A DNA stretch of 64,000 nt from Bradyrhizobium sp. STM 3843 (lineage in GTDB: Bacteria; Pseudomonadota; Alphaproteobacteria; Rhizobiales; Xanthobacteraceae): positions 36,374 to 100,373 of the forward strand of contig NZ_CAFK01000242.1 in assembly GCF_000239815.1 (NCBI RefSeq). Direction: 5' to 3'. Positions 55,681-64,000 of the stretch are shown here, in pieces. Both the position numbers and the translations under genes were made by a program. How positions within the stretch are numbered: the first letter of the stretch is position 1; each line of letters starts with the position of its first letter. Below the pieces are notes generated by a model, which did no database searches, had not been told where the DNA came from, and saw only the letters and a program-made list of their open reading frames with translations.

Positions 55681-56463
55681 TCAAGCTGCAAGGCTGAAAT
55701 ATGCCCCGCCGCTTCCGCTGAACCCGACATACACTGTTCCGAACTCATTCGCGTCGCCCTCAACAGTGGTGATCATATCATAGTTGCCGAGTGGGTAATC
55801 ACCGATCTGGAGCCATTCGATCGTATTGGCGTTCCATGCAGCGAGGTGGTCGGTCGAGCGATAGACGCCCCACCTCTTCTCGTACAGGCCTGCTATGTAT
55901 ACAGCTGGATGGTCACTTCCTGGGGCGGCTTTTCCGAAGCCGAAGGCATGTACGCACTGTACGTTCGCAATAGGGATAAAATTGGCGCAACCATCTGTCG
56001 AGCGCATGAAGACGGCGTAGGGCTGATTGGCTGGATTGAGCGGACCGCTGCATGCAAATACGTGTCCGGCGTGCCCCGGTACCGAGCGGATTTTAACCAA
56101 ACCTTCGTCCGACGCCATGTAAATGCGGTTTGAATCCGAGGGCGCAACTTGGATTTCGTAACCCCCGGCCTCCGACAGGCCGTTGGCCGGTGCGACATCA
56201 GCCGACGGCATTCGCGTTGAGGTCCTGAGTTGCTCCCATTTGGACGTATCATTGTTCCAAGTATAGCAGCCGTAAGTGTCTGCGCGGCACACCAGGTTCT
56301 TGCCATCGTTGGAAATGCTGCGTCCCGTGATGAAGCCGCCGGCACCGAGCGGCAGGCTTGACCATTGTCCGCGCGACTGCTGCGGCGCGGACGATGCACA
56401 TGACGACAGAATCGGGCCGCCGATCGCTGCAGCGAGCATCAAAAAGCGACGTTCAGTGAGCAT
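55681..56463 (-). CDS. Lipoprotein, short paralogue of the right-edge beta-propeller protein
   Basis: A 260-residue protein starting MLTERRFLML with a lipoprotein signal (lipobox LSSC, Cys22); the open frame further upstream to 56652 lacks features of real coding sequence. The mature part aligns in two blocks to the large protein at 60858: GQWSSLPLGAGGF...RADTYGCYTWN matches GTWQTLKVGAGGF...RTDSYGAYLWN, and VPGHAG...FMRSTDG...GTVYVGFSGSGG matches VPGEAG...FMRSTDG...EVYIGFAGSGY. The middle of the propeller is missing at a single junction, so this looks like an internally deleted copy. Its role is unknown; it may bind a glycan or be degenerate. Confidence 0.72.
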   Translation of the reverse strand: MLTERRFLMLAAAIGGPILSSCASSAPQQSRGQWSSLPLGAGGFITGRSISNDGKNLVCRADTYGCYTWNNDTSKWEQLRTSTRMPSADVAPANGLSEAGGYEIQVAPSDSNRIYMASDEGLVKIRSVPGHAGHVFACSGPLNPANQPYAVFMRSTDGCANFIPIANVQCVHAFGFGKAAPGSDHPAVYIAGLYEKRWGVYRSTDHLAAWNANTIEWLQIGDYPLGNYDMITTVEGDANEFGTVYVGFSGSGGAYFSLAA

Positions 56464-56516
56464 CAGCAACTGCCCTTTCGTCGACCCGAAACGCGTCGAT
56501 GAGTGACCATCGGCCT

Positions 56517-57566
56517 TCAGGCTGGCTCGTTGAGAAGAATGCGTCGTCGGCCCGTGCCTAGAGATGCCAGCGGTCGTTCCAGCAGATAGTGGATGCAAAT
56601 CCCTCCAACGACGGCGGAGGTGAGTGTGCCGGCAAGGTAGATGGCGTCCCACAACCGGCCCGATCCAAAGAGCGATAGGTGCTCTCCAAGCAGCTCTGTC
56701 ACTCTCAAAATGAACAAATGACTCAGATAAATCGAATACGAGGCGTCTCCAATCGTGCGAAGTATCAGGCTCGGCGCCCGCCGAACGGTATCTTCCAAGG
56801 CGAGCGCTCCGGCCACTATTGTCGTTGCAGAGATACCCAGAAGATCATTGATCCTGGCGAGTTCGCTGGAAGCCGGCACCAGGAGGAAACTCAGGACCCC
56901 CGTCGCCAGCAAGGCGACTCCCAATACCGGAGATCTTAGCGCTCCAGCCTGATAAAGAATGGCAAGACTTGCGCCGTACAGGAATTTCAACAGGTCCGGG
57001 TTCGTGTAAGTGGAGAGCACCGCATCGGCTGGCTGCACTGCGAAGCCCAGCAGCACGAGTGCTAGAAAGCCTAGTCCGAGAACCGTGATGCGAACGGTGC
57101 GCGATCCGACTAGCAGGAGAAATCCAAACACAAAGTAAAAGAACATCTCATAGTTGAGCGACCAGCCAGGAATGAGAATAGGCGCGATCAGACCCGTTTG
57201 GACCACGTGAAAGTGTGGGATGAACAGGAACGACTTCGTCGCATTCTCGGGTGTGATCACCGTGGTGTGGAAGAGGTTGGGAAACCGCAATGCGGCCCCG
57301 ATGAGGATCGCGAGGAAGATCCAGTACAACGGTACGATACGTGCGATGCGGCGACGCCAGAAAGCCACAGGAGAAATATTCGAGTTCGCCGTAGTGTACC
57401 ACATGATAAAACCACTGATCACGAAGAACAGCTTTACGCCAAACGGACCCAGGTTCGAGTTGCTGAGATAGTCGATCCGCGTCGTCGGGCTTAGCATGTG
57501 ATGGACAACGACCATCATAGCGGCGATCCCTCGCAGATATTGGATTGCGATGACCTCTTTTTTCAT
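56517..57566 (-). CDS. Acyltransferase 3 family membrane protein
   Basis: A 349-residue acyltransferase-3 protein: the opening IQYLRGIAAMMVVVHHM (conserved Arg and His pair), FFVISGFIMWYT and FWRRRIARIVPLYW are diagnostic, followed by about ten membrane spans. It modifies surface glycans with acetyl, succinyl or similar groups. It is the second of three in the locus, lies between the short paralogue lipoprotein and the OafA-like gene, and has no SGNH domain. Confidence 0.87.
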   Translation of the reverse strand: MKKEVIAIQYLRGIAAMMVVVHHMLSPTTRIDYLSNSNLGPFGVKLFFVISGFIMWYTTANSNISPVAFWRRRIARIVPLYWIFLAILIGAALRFPNLFHTTVITPENATKSFLFIPHFHVVQTGLIAPILIPGWSLNYEMFFYFVFGFLLLVGSRTVRITVLGLGFLALVLLGFAVQPADAVLSTYTNPDLLKFLYGASLAILYQAGALRSPVLGVALLATGVLSFLLVPASSELARINDLLGISATTIVAGALALEDTVRRAPSLILRTIGDASYSIYLSHLFILRVTELLGEHLSLFGSGRLWDAIYLAGTLTSAVVGGICIHYLLERPLASLGTGRRRILLNEPA

Positions 57567-57671
57567 CGAGGAATCTCTTCCGGTTGCCTGATCGCTATCG
57601 ACTTGGTCTCGTCCGGCCGGGAAAGATCACCGCTGTCAGAGCAGTACCGGAGGCGGTAAGTCAAACCGAGC

Positions 57672-59675
57672 CTACTTCATCGCGAATATTCTATCATACA
57701 AGAAAGACGTTTGGTGTGCCCCAACCAACGACATGTGATTGTCGTCAAAGAATATTGGCTTTCCGTCGGAGGACACCGGGCATTTTGTGTCGTCGCAAAG
57801 AGCGAGGTGCGGCCAGATCACGTGCACCGGAAACCGCTGCTTCGCTTCCGCAAGTACTGAAAATATGAACTTGTTCCTGTTTTCGAAGTCGAGCAGTCGA
57901 ACATCAAGTTCGGTCCGATCGAACCCGACATGCTCAATGAAGAGCGCTTTCGGAATGCGAAACGGTGGTTCTGGTATAGGACCAACGATCCAGACCGTCT
58001 TCTGAGCAGCGGTTAGTGCCTTGAGAAGTGTCTCGAACCCTCGGACGAAGATTCGCTTGTTAGCCTCGGGCGTTTCCGCGGTTCCGTTCGCGTCCCTTAG
58101 CCGGATGTCGACCGGCTTCTCCGACGCCGAGCCTAGCTCGCCAACCTTCCAGTTCGTCCATCGGGACGATAATACAACGGTGCTGATGTCGCTGCTTGCC
58201 TCGACGAAGCGAAGCATCTCCTCATTATAGGCTTGGCAGTGTTGATATCCGGGATTTGCTGCCAGGTCGCTGCCGAGGCGGGGATCGATGCCGAAGCCAA
58301 TTCCAATCGGGCAATCCACCGAGGCGACAAGAAGCACGCTGGCGTTGTTTCGCTGGGCCGCTTCCGCAATTGCGCTGCCTGTCACAATGGCATGGGAGTC
58401 GCCCCACACGAGCACATGCGCGGGCTCTCGCGTCGCTCCCAACTTGCAGGCTTGCGACGGACTCACGATCCGGTTCTCCAAGCTCATGCATTCCATATGG
58501 TGCCGATTTTTGTCGGTTTCCGTGTCGAGGTACGCTGCCGATGTCGCATCGAGGCGTGATGGGAAGCCGCTGCCCACTGCAATCAGCAATCCTGCAACGC
58601 ACGCCATAACCATGCCGGCAAGCGCGACGGGCGCCGGACGGCGAAGACCGGCGACCTTGGACGGCAGTCTGAAGGGGCGTTCGACATATCTGAGCGACAG
58701 AAAAGAAATGACGAGCGAGCCTAGACAGAGGCCCACCTTGGTCGTCCACGACAGACCAAACAGGTCGACATAGCTGGTGAATGCAATTAGCGGAAAGTGC
58801 CATAGGTACAGCGAGTAAGACGCTTTGCCGATCGCTGTGAACGCTGCGCGGCTCAGCAAGTTGTGAACGATGCCCTGCTTGGAATGACCGCTCCAAATGA
58901 TGAGAGCCGCGCCCAAGGCCGGTGGAAGAGCCGCTATTCCTGGAAATCTCGTGGAAGCGGAGTAAGCGATCATCGGGACCGCAATTAAGGCTACTCCGAG
59001 CCACGCGGCGTAGTCATTGAGCTTGGTAAGGCGGTAGCCGGAGTTGCAAGCGAGCGCGATCATGCCTCCAAGCGCTAATTCCCAGGCTCTAGTCGGCCCC
59101 AAATAGAAAGTGGCGCTAGGCTTGTAGTACACGAGGACGGCGCCGACGCCGAACGAGACAAGGCAAATGATTGACAAGGCTAGAATGCGGGCTCGCGGTC
59201 GCCGCGAGACCAGGATCAAGAGCCAGGGATAGAAGACGTAGAATTGCTCCTCGATCGAGAGCGACCAGGTATGCAGCAGCGGGCTCTCGCTGGCGGGAGC
59301 AGCAAAGTAATCGGTCTGTCGCCAGAAAAAAATGTTGGAAACGAACAGCGTGGTCGCAAGGATGCTTTCGCCGAGCGCCTTGTAGTCTGACGGGGTCAGG
59401 AGAACGAAGCCGGCCACCGCGCAGAAAAAAAGGACCACGGCCAGAGCCGGGAAAATGCGTCGAACCCTGCGCTCGTAAAATGCGGTGATTGAAAAGCGTT
59501 TGGCGTCGATATCGGGAAGAATAATAGACGTAATTAAATAACCTGAGATAACGAAGAAAATATCGACGCCGACGAAGCCGCCGGTCAGGATGGGCATTCC
59601 TGCGTGAAAAAGCACAACGGGAACAACGGCAATCGCCCGCAATCCATCGATATCTGCCCGATAATTCGTAGCCAC
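57672..59675 (-). CDS. OafA-like acyltransferase 3 - SGNH fusion
   Basis: From the GTG at 59675, preceded by AAGG, the protein has 667 residues and starts ATNYRADIDGLRAIAV, the usual start of the family; a TTG at 59738 would add 21 residues. The N-terminal half is an acyltransferase-3 membrane domain (IDGLRAIAVVPVVLFH, FFVISGYLI, ERRVRRIFPAL, EEQFYVFYPW). The C-terminal part (about 400-667) is a periplasmic SGNH domain with HVLVWGDSHA and a final FFDDNHMSLVG Asp-His pair. This architecture is that of O-acetyltransferases such as OafA and OatA that acetylate O-antigen, EPS or peptidoglycan. All catalytic blocks are intact. Confidence 0.9.
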   Translation of the reverse strand: MATNYRADIDGLRAIAVVPVVLFHAGMPILTGGFVGVDIFFVISGYLITSIILPDIDAKRFSITAFYERRVRRIFPALAVVLFFCAVAGFVLLTPSDYKALGESILATTLFVSNIFFWRQTDYFAAPASESPLLHTWSLSIEEQFYVFYPWLLILVSRRPRARILALSIICLVSFGVGAVLVYYKPSATFYLGPTRAWELALGGMIALACNSGYRLTKLNDYAAWLGVALIAVPMIAYSASTRFPGIAALPPALGAALIIWSGHSKQGIVHNLLSRAAFTAIGKASYSLYLWHFPLIAFTSYVDLFGLSWTTKVGLCLGSLVISFLSLRYVERPFRLPSKVAGLRRPAPVALAGMVMACVAGLLIAVGSGFPSRLDATSAAYLDTETDKNRHHMECMSLENRIVSPSQACKLGATREPAHVLVWGDSHAIVTGSAIAEAAQRNNASVLLVASVDCPIGIGFGIDPRLGSDLAANPGYQHCQAYNEEMLRFVEASSDISTVVLSSRWTNWKVGELGSASEKPVDIRLRDANGTAETPEANKRIFVRGFETLLKALTAAQKTVWIVGPIPEPPFRIPKALFIEHVGFDRTELDVRLLDFENRNKFIFSVLAEAKQRFPVHVIWPHLALCDDTKCPVSSDGKPIFFDDNHMSLVGAHQTSFLYDRIFAMK

Positions 59676-60857
59676 AAGGATATGCCTTAGCGCCAAATGA
59701 GAGAAAATAGCGTTGCCATATTGATAATGCAGAATCAACCAAAGGACGAATGGTTTGGTAAAGGCGGGACCATCATTTGATTACCTTCCGTATGGTACCT
59801 CGCGGGGTGGCCGGGTGGCTCGCCGCATTGGTCGGCGTTGCCGTTTTTCTGCCCCTAAATCACCGGCAGGCTTGGCGGCGATCGCGCATCCGGTCGATGG
59901 GGGGTGGTCCGCGGCGGGTCGCGTCCCGCGTTGGCCTGCTTGTGTGCGTCGTTAACGACGTCGATTCGGTTGGGGCCTGGAGTGAAGGAAGTCCCGCAAG
60001 GGGCAGCTGACCGCGGGCGAAAGGGGGGGCAGGACGCTTTCGGCTATGCTGCTTGGACGCTCGCCAGGCGGAAGTCGCGGCCTCCAAGCCTGCTCTGGCC
60101 TGATCGGTATGGTTGCGGTGTCGGCTGAGACCGGCGCGGGCGGCATCCGGGCTCGCGTCGAAGCAAAGTCGAGACCGGTCCAGGGCCGCCGTGGCCAAAG
60201 ATCACTCAAAAGGGGGCACTTTGGGCTCCCACGCATCCCAATTTTGAAAAATTTCGGGCAGCCGGGCCAATTCCGTCGGTATTCCTGTCGACATCGAGCC
60301 CGGTGTCACACGGGCGCTTTGGGCAAAGAAATGCCAAAAACGTCGCGGGACTGAGGCGTCGCAATCTTGGGTGGTCAGAAATAGTATTTATTAAACAGGC
60401 GGTTGTCGCGATTCGTCCACGGGGTGTCCGGCTGTCAAGAAAAAGCCTCACCCCGAAATTAACTATGCTCGCGCTTGGGGACGCGAGACGTTATAACGCT
60501 CTCGTGAGTTAAATTTAGGTCCGACTCTGGTCGGGATTTTGGGGAAAAGGCGAAAAATCCGCGTTTTGAAGCGCGCTTCGCGGCTTGCCGAAGCGAGAGT
60601 CGCTTATCTTGCTGCGGTTCCGTGCAATGTTCGTTTGGAAAACCCGTCGACGGGGATCTGATGGCTGTATGCGCTATTCAAATTGCTGGGGGTGTAACGG
60701 CTGACGACTGTCGGCCATCAACTATTAATCCTGGGGCAACTAAGGATCAATTTTTCCGAGCATTTGGAACCTCTTTTTTAGGTCGTGTCCCTACCCTCCG
60801 CTGCCGTCTGCGAGGATTTGAACTGACAGCCGGTAAACAGCGATCGGTGAGGTCATT
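59676..60857. other. Long intergenic region before the giant surface protein gene
   Basis: About 1.2 kb without a supported gene; the frames present have no recognisable product or consistent coding features. A hairpin-capable repeat is at 60574-60595 (separate entry). The region is likely to contain promoters in both directions and perhaps a long 5' leader for the gene at 60858. A decayed gene or an unrecognised small RNA cannot be excluded. Confidence 0.4.
60574..60595. repeat. Inverted repeat (7-bp stem) in long intergenic region
   Basis: CGCTTCG (60574-60580) and CGAAGCG (60589-60595) are exact complements around an 8-nt loop, about 263 nt upstream of the giant gene. There is no T-tract, so an operator or leader hairpin is more likely than a terminator. 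Confidence 0.3.
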
Positions 60858-63800
60858 GTGCTGAAAAATAATGATCGTGGGTTTTCCCAGCGTAAGGCTG
60901 GTCGAGACACCTCCAATATTGATCCAGGCGGTACCGATTCTCTGACATTCGACGTAGATCAATTCGTTGACGGTGTGCTCACGGGTACCGTTTTGCACAA
61001 CGCTGTCCACCACAACGACGGTGTCGGTGCGCAGGCTGGCGGGCCCATAATTCGCGACACGGTCCAGGTCTCTTCCGCTTCGAAGTCGGACCCCGGCCTG
61101 CCTCAATCCGAGATGTTTGTCGCGACATCGGGTACGGCCATAACCGAGCCTGCGGTTGTTGTCGCCGAGGGGGCGACAGTTGAAATTCCGGGCGGCGATT
61201 CGCAAGCCGTAACGTTCAGCGGAACGACCGGAACGCTGAAGATCGATCACTCGATCACCTACACAGGTGAAATCACCGGTTTATCTGGCCTCGATGCGCT
61301 GGATCTGGTCGACATTAATTTCGGAACCAATACGCAGGCAACCTTCCTCGGCGACCACTCTGGCGGCACGCTGACCGTTACCGACGGAACGAATACCGCT
61401 AAGATCACGCTGGAAGGCGACTATCTGTCCTCAACGTGGACGCTCTCGAGCGACGGCTCGGGCGGCACCGTGGTCGTTGACCCGGTCGCCTCTGGGACTT
61501 GGCAAACGCTCAAAGTCGGCGCGGGCGGATTCATTCGGAATTTCGATATCGCGTCAGACGGGACCATGGTGGGGCGTACCGACTCTTACGGTGCCTATCT
61601 GTGGAACGGCTCGCAATGGGTACAGCTGGTCACCGCAAGCAGCATGCCTGCTGCATTCGTCGCTTCAACCCAAAATACGCAGGCGACAGGCCAAGGCGTC
61701 TACGAAATTCAGATCGCCGATAGCAATACTCAAATTCTTTACATGCTGTACGACGGTTACGTGTTTAAGAGCACGAACCGGGGCACAACCTGGACGCAGA
61801 CATCGTTCGCTCAGGTCAACGCATATCCCAACGCCAATTCTGCGCAGTACGGGCAGAAGATGGCGATCGATCCAAACAATCCCAACATTGTTTACGTCGG
61901 TACACCATCGAACGGTCTCTGGGTTACAAAGGATGGAGGTAGCACCTGGCAACAACTGAGCCAGCTGCCGGCCACGACAGAGGCGGATAGCAGCGGTGTT
62001 CCAACTGGGTTTTCGGGAATTTTGTTCGATCCTGCCCTTGGCGGCGTCGTTAACGGCGTAACTCAGACGATCTTTGCCGAGAGTAATGGCAACGGCGTTT
62101 ATATGAGCAGCAATGGCGGTGTGTCGTGGACGCTCCTGACTGGCGGTCCGACCACCGTTACGAACGCCGCCGTTTCTTCAACGGGCGTCTACTACGCGGT
62201 GGACGGTACCAATCTTTGGGTCTACGCCAATGGCCATTGGTCAGAGCCTGATGTCGGGATGGCGGGCCAGCCAATCCAAGCTGTTGCCGTCAACCCAGCC
62301 AACCCTAATCAAATCGTCGTTCAGGGGCCGGGTGGACCGATCAGCGTAAGCTACGATGGGGGTGCAACCTGGAGCGGCCTTGATTGGGCAAGTAACCAAG
62401 TCAGCTCGAGCGATATTCCCTGGCTTGCGGCCGCTAACTCGGCTGCCTGGGGATCTTTTCTTGATATTGGAGGCTTGGCATTCAATCCGCTGGTACCTGG
62501 CCAACTGATCGCATCGGCCGGTACGGGTTTCTGGACCGCGACTCTCCCGTCGAGCCTGGGAGCTTATACTCCTGTCGTTTGGAACGACCAGAGTGCCGGT
62601 ATTGAGCAGCTAGTTGCCAACGAGATCATTGTTCCTCCTGGCGGTAAGCCAATCCTTGCGTCTTGGGACCGTCCATTCTTCTATATCAGCGACCTCAACG
62701 CCTACCCATCGACATATGGCCCGGTCAACAGCGTCAATATCGACGCGGGTTGGTCGGTAGATTATGCGTCGTCTGCTCCAAACTTCGTGGTCGGCCTCAT
62801 CTCAAATGGGGTGGGAGTCTACTCCACTGACGGAGGTCAGACCTGGAGTAACTTCGCGAGCGAGCCCTCGTTTCCCGGGCAGGCGAACGGCGGCACGATT
62901 GCTGCGAGTTCGCCGCAGAACGTCATCATCGCACCCGGAAATGGCGTTCAGCCCTATTATACGCTGGACGGTGGGGCAACTTGGCACCCTGTGAATTTGC
63001 CGGGCGTGACAGATTGGAGCGGTTTCGAAGGTCCATCTTACCTCGATGAACGCTCGATCGTCGCAGATCGGGTGCTGTCGAACACGTTTTATCTCTACTA
63101 TCCCGGCAATGGTGTCTACAAATCCACGAATGGTGGTGCCACGTGGACGCTTGTTTACAATGGCAATGATGGATTTGGCAGCCAGTTCAATGGCTACATC
63201 ACGCCGTTCAGCTGGTACAACAACGAGCTGATGTCCGTGCCGGGAGAGGCAGGCAACCTCTTCTTTACGGGAGGCTGGCAAGGCAATTCGGGTGGCGCCG
63301 CCGGCCCCGACACAAATGAACCCTTCATGCGCTCGACAGACGGCGGGGCTACGTGGACCGCCGTTCCGAATGTGCTTGAAGTCAACTGCTTTGGGTTTGG
63401 TGCTGCCGCAACGGCCGGCGGGTATCCCGCGATTTACATCGTAGGGTACGTCAATAATGTTTATGGCATCTGGCAGTCTATCGACAACGCGCAGTCGTGG
63501 ACCCAGATCGGAACCTATCCGAATTCCAGCCTGGACACGATCAAGACAATTGCCGGCGACCCCAATGTTTTCGGGGAGGTCTACATAGGTTTCGCAGGCT
63601 CCGGTTACGCTGTATTGACAGCGAACTCCGCGAGCAACGGGCCGACGGTGTCGTCGGTTGCGGCCTCCGGGACCGGGATCACGTCCGGCAGCGGCGACCT
63701 CGGTGCCGGCAACGCGGTGACGCTGACGGTGAACCTGAGCGGCGCAGTGACGGTAGCCGGCGGCACGCCGACCTTGACGCTCAATGACGGTGGCACGGCG

Positions 63801-64000
63801 ACCTACACCGGCGGCTCCGGTACCGGTGCGCTGACCTTCAGCTACACGGTTGCCGCGGGTCAGAACACCTCAGACCTGACGGTGACGGCGTTCAATCTCA
63901 ATGGCTCTACCGTCAAGGACAGCTCGGGCAACTCGGCTAATGTTGCTGGCGCGGTCACCAACCCGTCGGGGACGCTCAGATCGATACGACGGCCCGACAG
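60858..64000 (+). CDS. Giant surface/secreted protein with Asp-box beta-propeller and Ig-like repeat (partial)
   Basis: An open frame from a GTG at 60858 runs to the window edge (1047 codons so far). There is no signal peptide, consistent with type I secretion. Residues about 100-210 are a domain (TFLGDHSGGTLTVTDG) that recurs in large rhizobial secreted proteins. Residues about 213-915 contain eight Asp-box (BNR) motifs such as SYDGGATW, STDGGQTW and TLDGGATW, forming one or two beta-propellers resembling GH74/xyloglucanase-type or VPS10-like folds. From about residue 920 an Ig-like repeat begins (NAVTLTVNLSGAVTVAGGTPTL). Its probable role is a polysaccharide-binding or -cleaving adhesin. 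The short lipoprotein at 55681 shares its two ends. The frame seems to slip near 63977 (see findings). Confidence 0.8.
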   Translation, partial: MLKNNDRGFSQRKAGRDTSNIDPGGTDSLTFDVDQFVDGVLTGTVLHNAVHHNDGVGAQAGGPIIRDTVQVSSASKSDPGLPQSEMFVATSGTAITEPAVVVAEGATVEIPGGDSQAVTFSGTTGTLKIDHSITYTGEITGLSGLDALDLVDINFGTNTQATFLGDHSGGTLTVTDGTNTAKITLEGDYLSSTWTLSSDGSGGTVVVDPVASGTWQTLKVGAGGFIRNFDIASDGTMVGRTDSYGAYLWNGSQWVQLVTASSMPAAFVASTQNTQATGQGVYEIQIADSNTQILYMLYDGYVFKSTNRGTTWTQTSFAQVNAYPNANSAQYGQKMAIDPNNPNIVYVGTPSNGLWVTKDGGSTWQQLSQLPATTEADSSGVPTGFSGILFDPALGGVVNGVTQTIFAESNGNGVYMSSNGGVSWTLLTGGPTTVTNAAVSSTGVYYAVDGTNLWVYANGHWSEPDVGMAGQPIQAVAVNPANPNQIVVQGPGGPISVSYDGGATWSGLDWASNQVSSSDIPWLAAANSAAWGSFLDIGGLAFNPLVPGQLIASAGTGFWTATLPSSLGAYTPVVWNDQSAGIEQLVANEIIVPPGGKPILASWDRPFFYISDLNAYPSTYGPVNSVNIDAGWSVDYASSAPNFVVGLISNGVGVYSTDGGQTWSNFASEPSFPGQANGGTIAASSPQNVIIAPGNGVQPYYTLDGGATWHPVNLPGVTDWSGFEGPSYLDERSIVADRVLSNTFYLYYPGNGVYKSTNGGATWTLVYNGNDGFGSQFNGYITPFSWYNNELMSVPGEAGNLFFTGGWQGNSGGAAGPDTNEPFMRSTDGGATWTAVPNVLEVNCFGFGAAATAGGYPAIYIVGYVNNVYGIWQSIDNAQSWTQIGTYPNSSLDTIKTIAGDPNVFGEVYIGFAGSGYAVLTANSASNGPTVSSVAASGTGITSGSGDLGAGNAVTLTVNLSGAVTVAGGTPTLTLNDGGTATYTGGSGTGALTFSYTVAAGQNTSDLTVTAFNLNGSTVKDSSGNSANVAGAVTNPSGTLRSIRRPD

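Noticed and set aside
56464..56652. N-terminal extension (63 residues) of the short propeller lipoprotein frame
   Set aside because: The extension is Arg/His-rich without motif, while the Met at 56463 begins a clean lipoprotein signal peptide.

Overview
The window is a high-GC stretch from an alphaproteobacterium, most likely a Bradyrhizobium-type member of the Rhizobiales. That placement is inferred from the GC-rich coding pattern and the style of the surface-protein domains; no rRNA or taxonomic marker is present. I saw no tRNA, rRNA, CRISPR array, insertion sequence or phage gene. The window is one large cell-surface locus: an exosortase-linked exopolysaccharide (EPS) cluster with a hybrid polyketide/nonribosomal-peptide (PKS-NRPS) cluster set inside it.

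Left part (1-10.2 kb), EPS export core of the PEP-CTERM/exosortase type: a TPR lipoprotein (PrsT), an exosortase fused to an EpsI domain, a Wza-like export lipoprotein, an outer-membrane beta-barrel protein, a BY-type tyrosine-kinase ATPase, a Wzz/GumC chain-length protein and an exosortase-locus AAA ATPase. A perfect 20-nt palindrome lies between the divergent exosortase and wza-like genes.

Middle part (10.3-36.6 kb), a putative biosynthetic cluster: an ATP-grasp ligase, a flavin monooxygenase-like protein, two methyltransferases, three separate alpha/beta hydrolases, a JmjC-like cupin protein, a WecG/TagA glycosyltransferase fused to a STAS domain, an SGNH protein, and three overlapping megasynthase genes. 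The synthases read A-PCP (Thr code), KS-AT-ACP-aminotransferase-C-A-PCP (Gly-like code) and C*-C-PCP-TE. The last protein has no A domain, and its first C domain has lost the catalytic second His. The predicted product is a small beta-amino-acyl peptide containing Gly and Thr. The order of building blocks is uncertain, because Thr could either start the chain or be delivered in trans to the A-less terminal module.

Right part (36.6-59.7 kb), EPS assembly and decoration: GT2, GT4 and GT61 glycosyltransferases, a DUF6492-like protein, a Gfo/Idh oxidoreductase, an NAD-dependent epimerase, UDP-glucuronate decarboxylase (UDP-xylose supply), a Wzx-like flippase, a Wzy-like polymerase/ligase and many acyl-transfer proteins (a hexapeptide acetyltransferase, three acyltransferase-3 proteins, an MBOAT with an SGNH partner). 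A small lipoprotein at 55.7-56.5 kb is a shortened relative of the large protein at the right edge.

Right edge (60.86-64 kb): after about 1.2 kb without a recognisable gene, a very large secreted or surface protein begins. It has an Asp-box (BNR) beta-propeller region followed by the first Ig-like repeat, and it runs off the window. A likely frameshift is visible within its last 30 bases.
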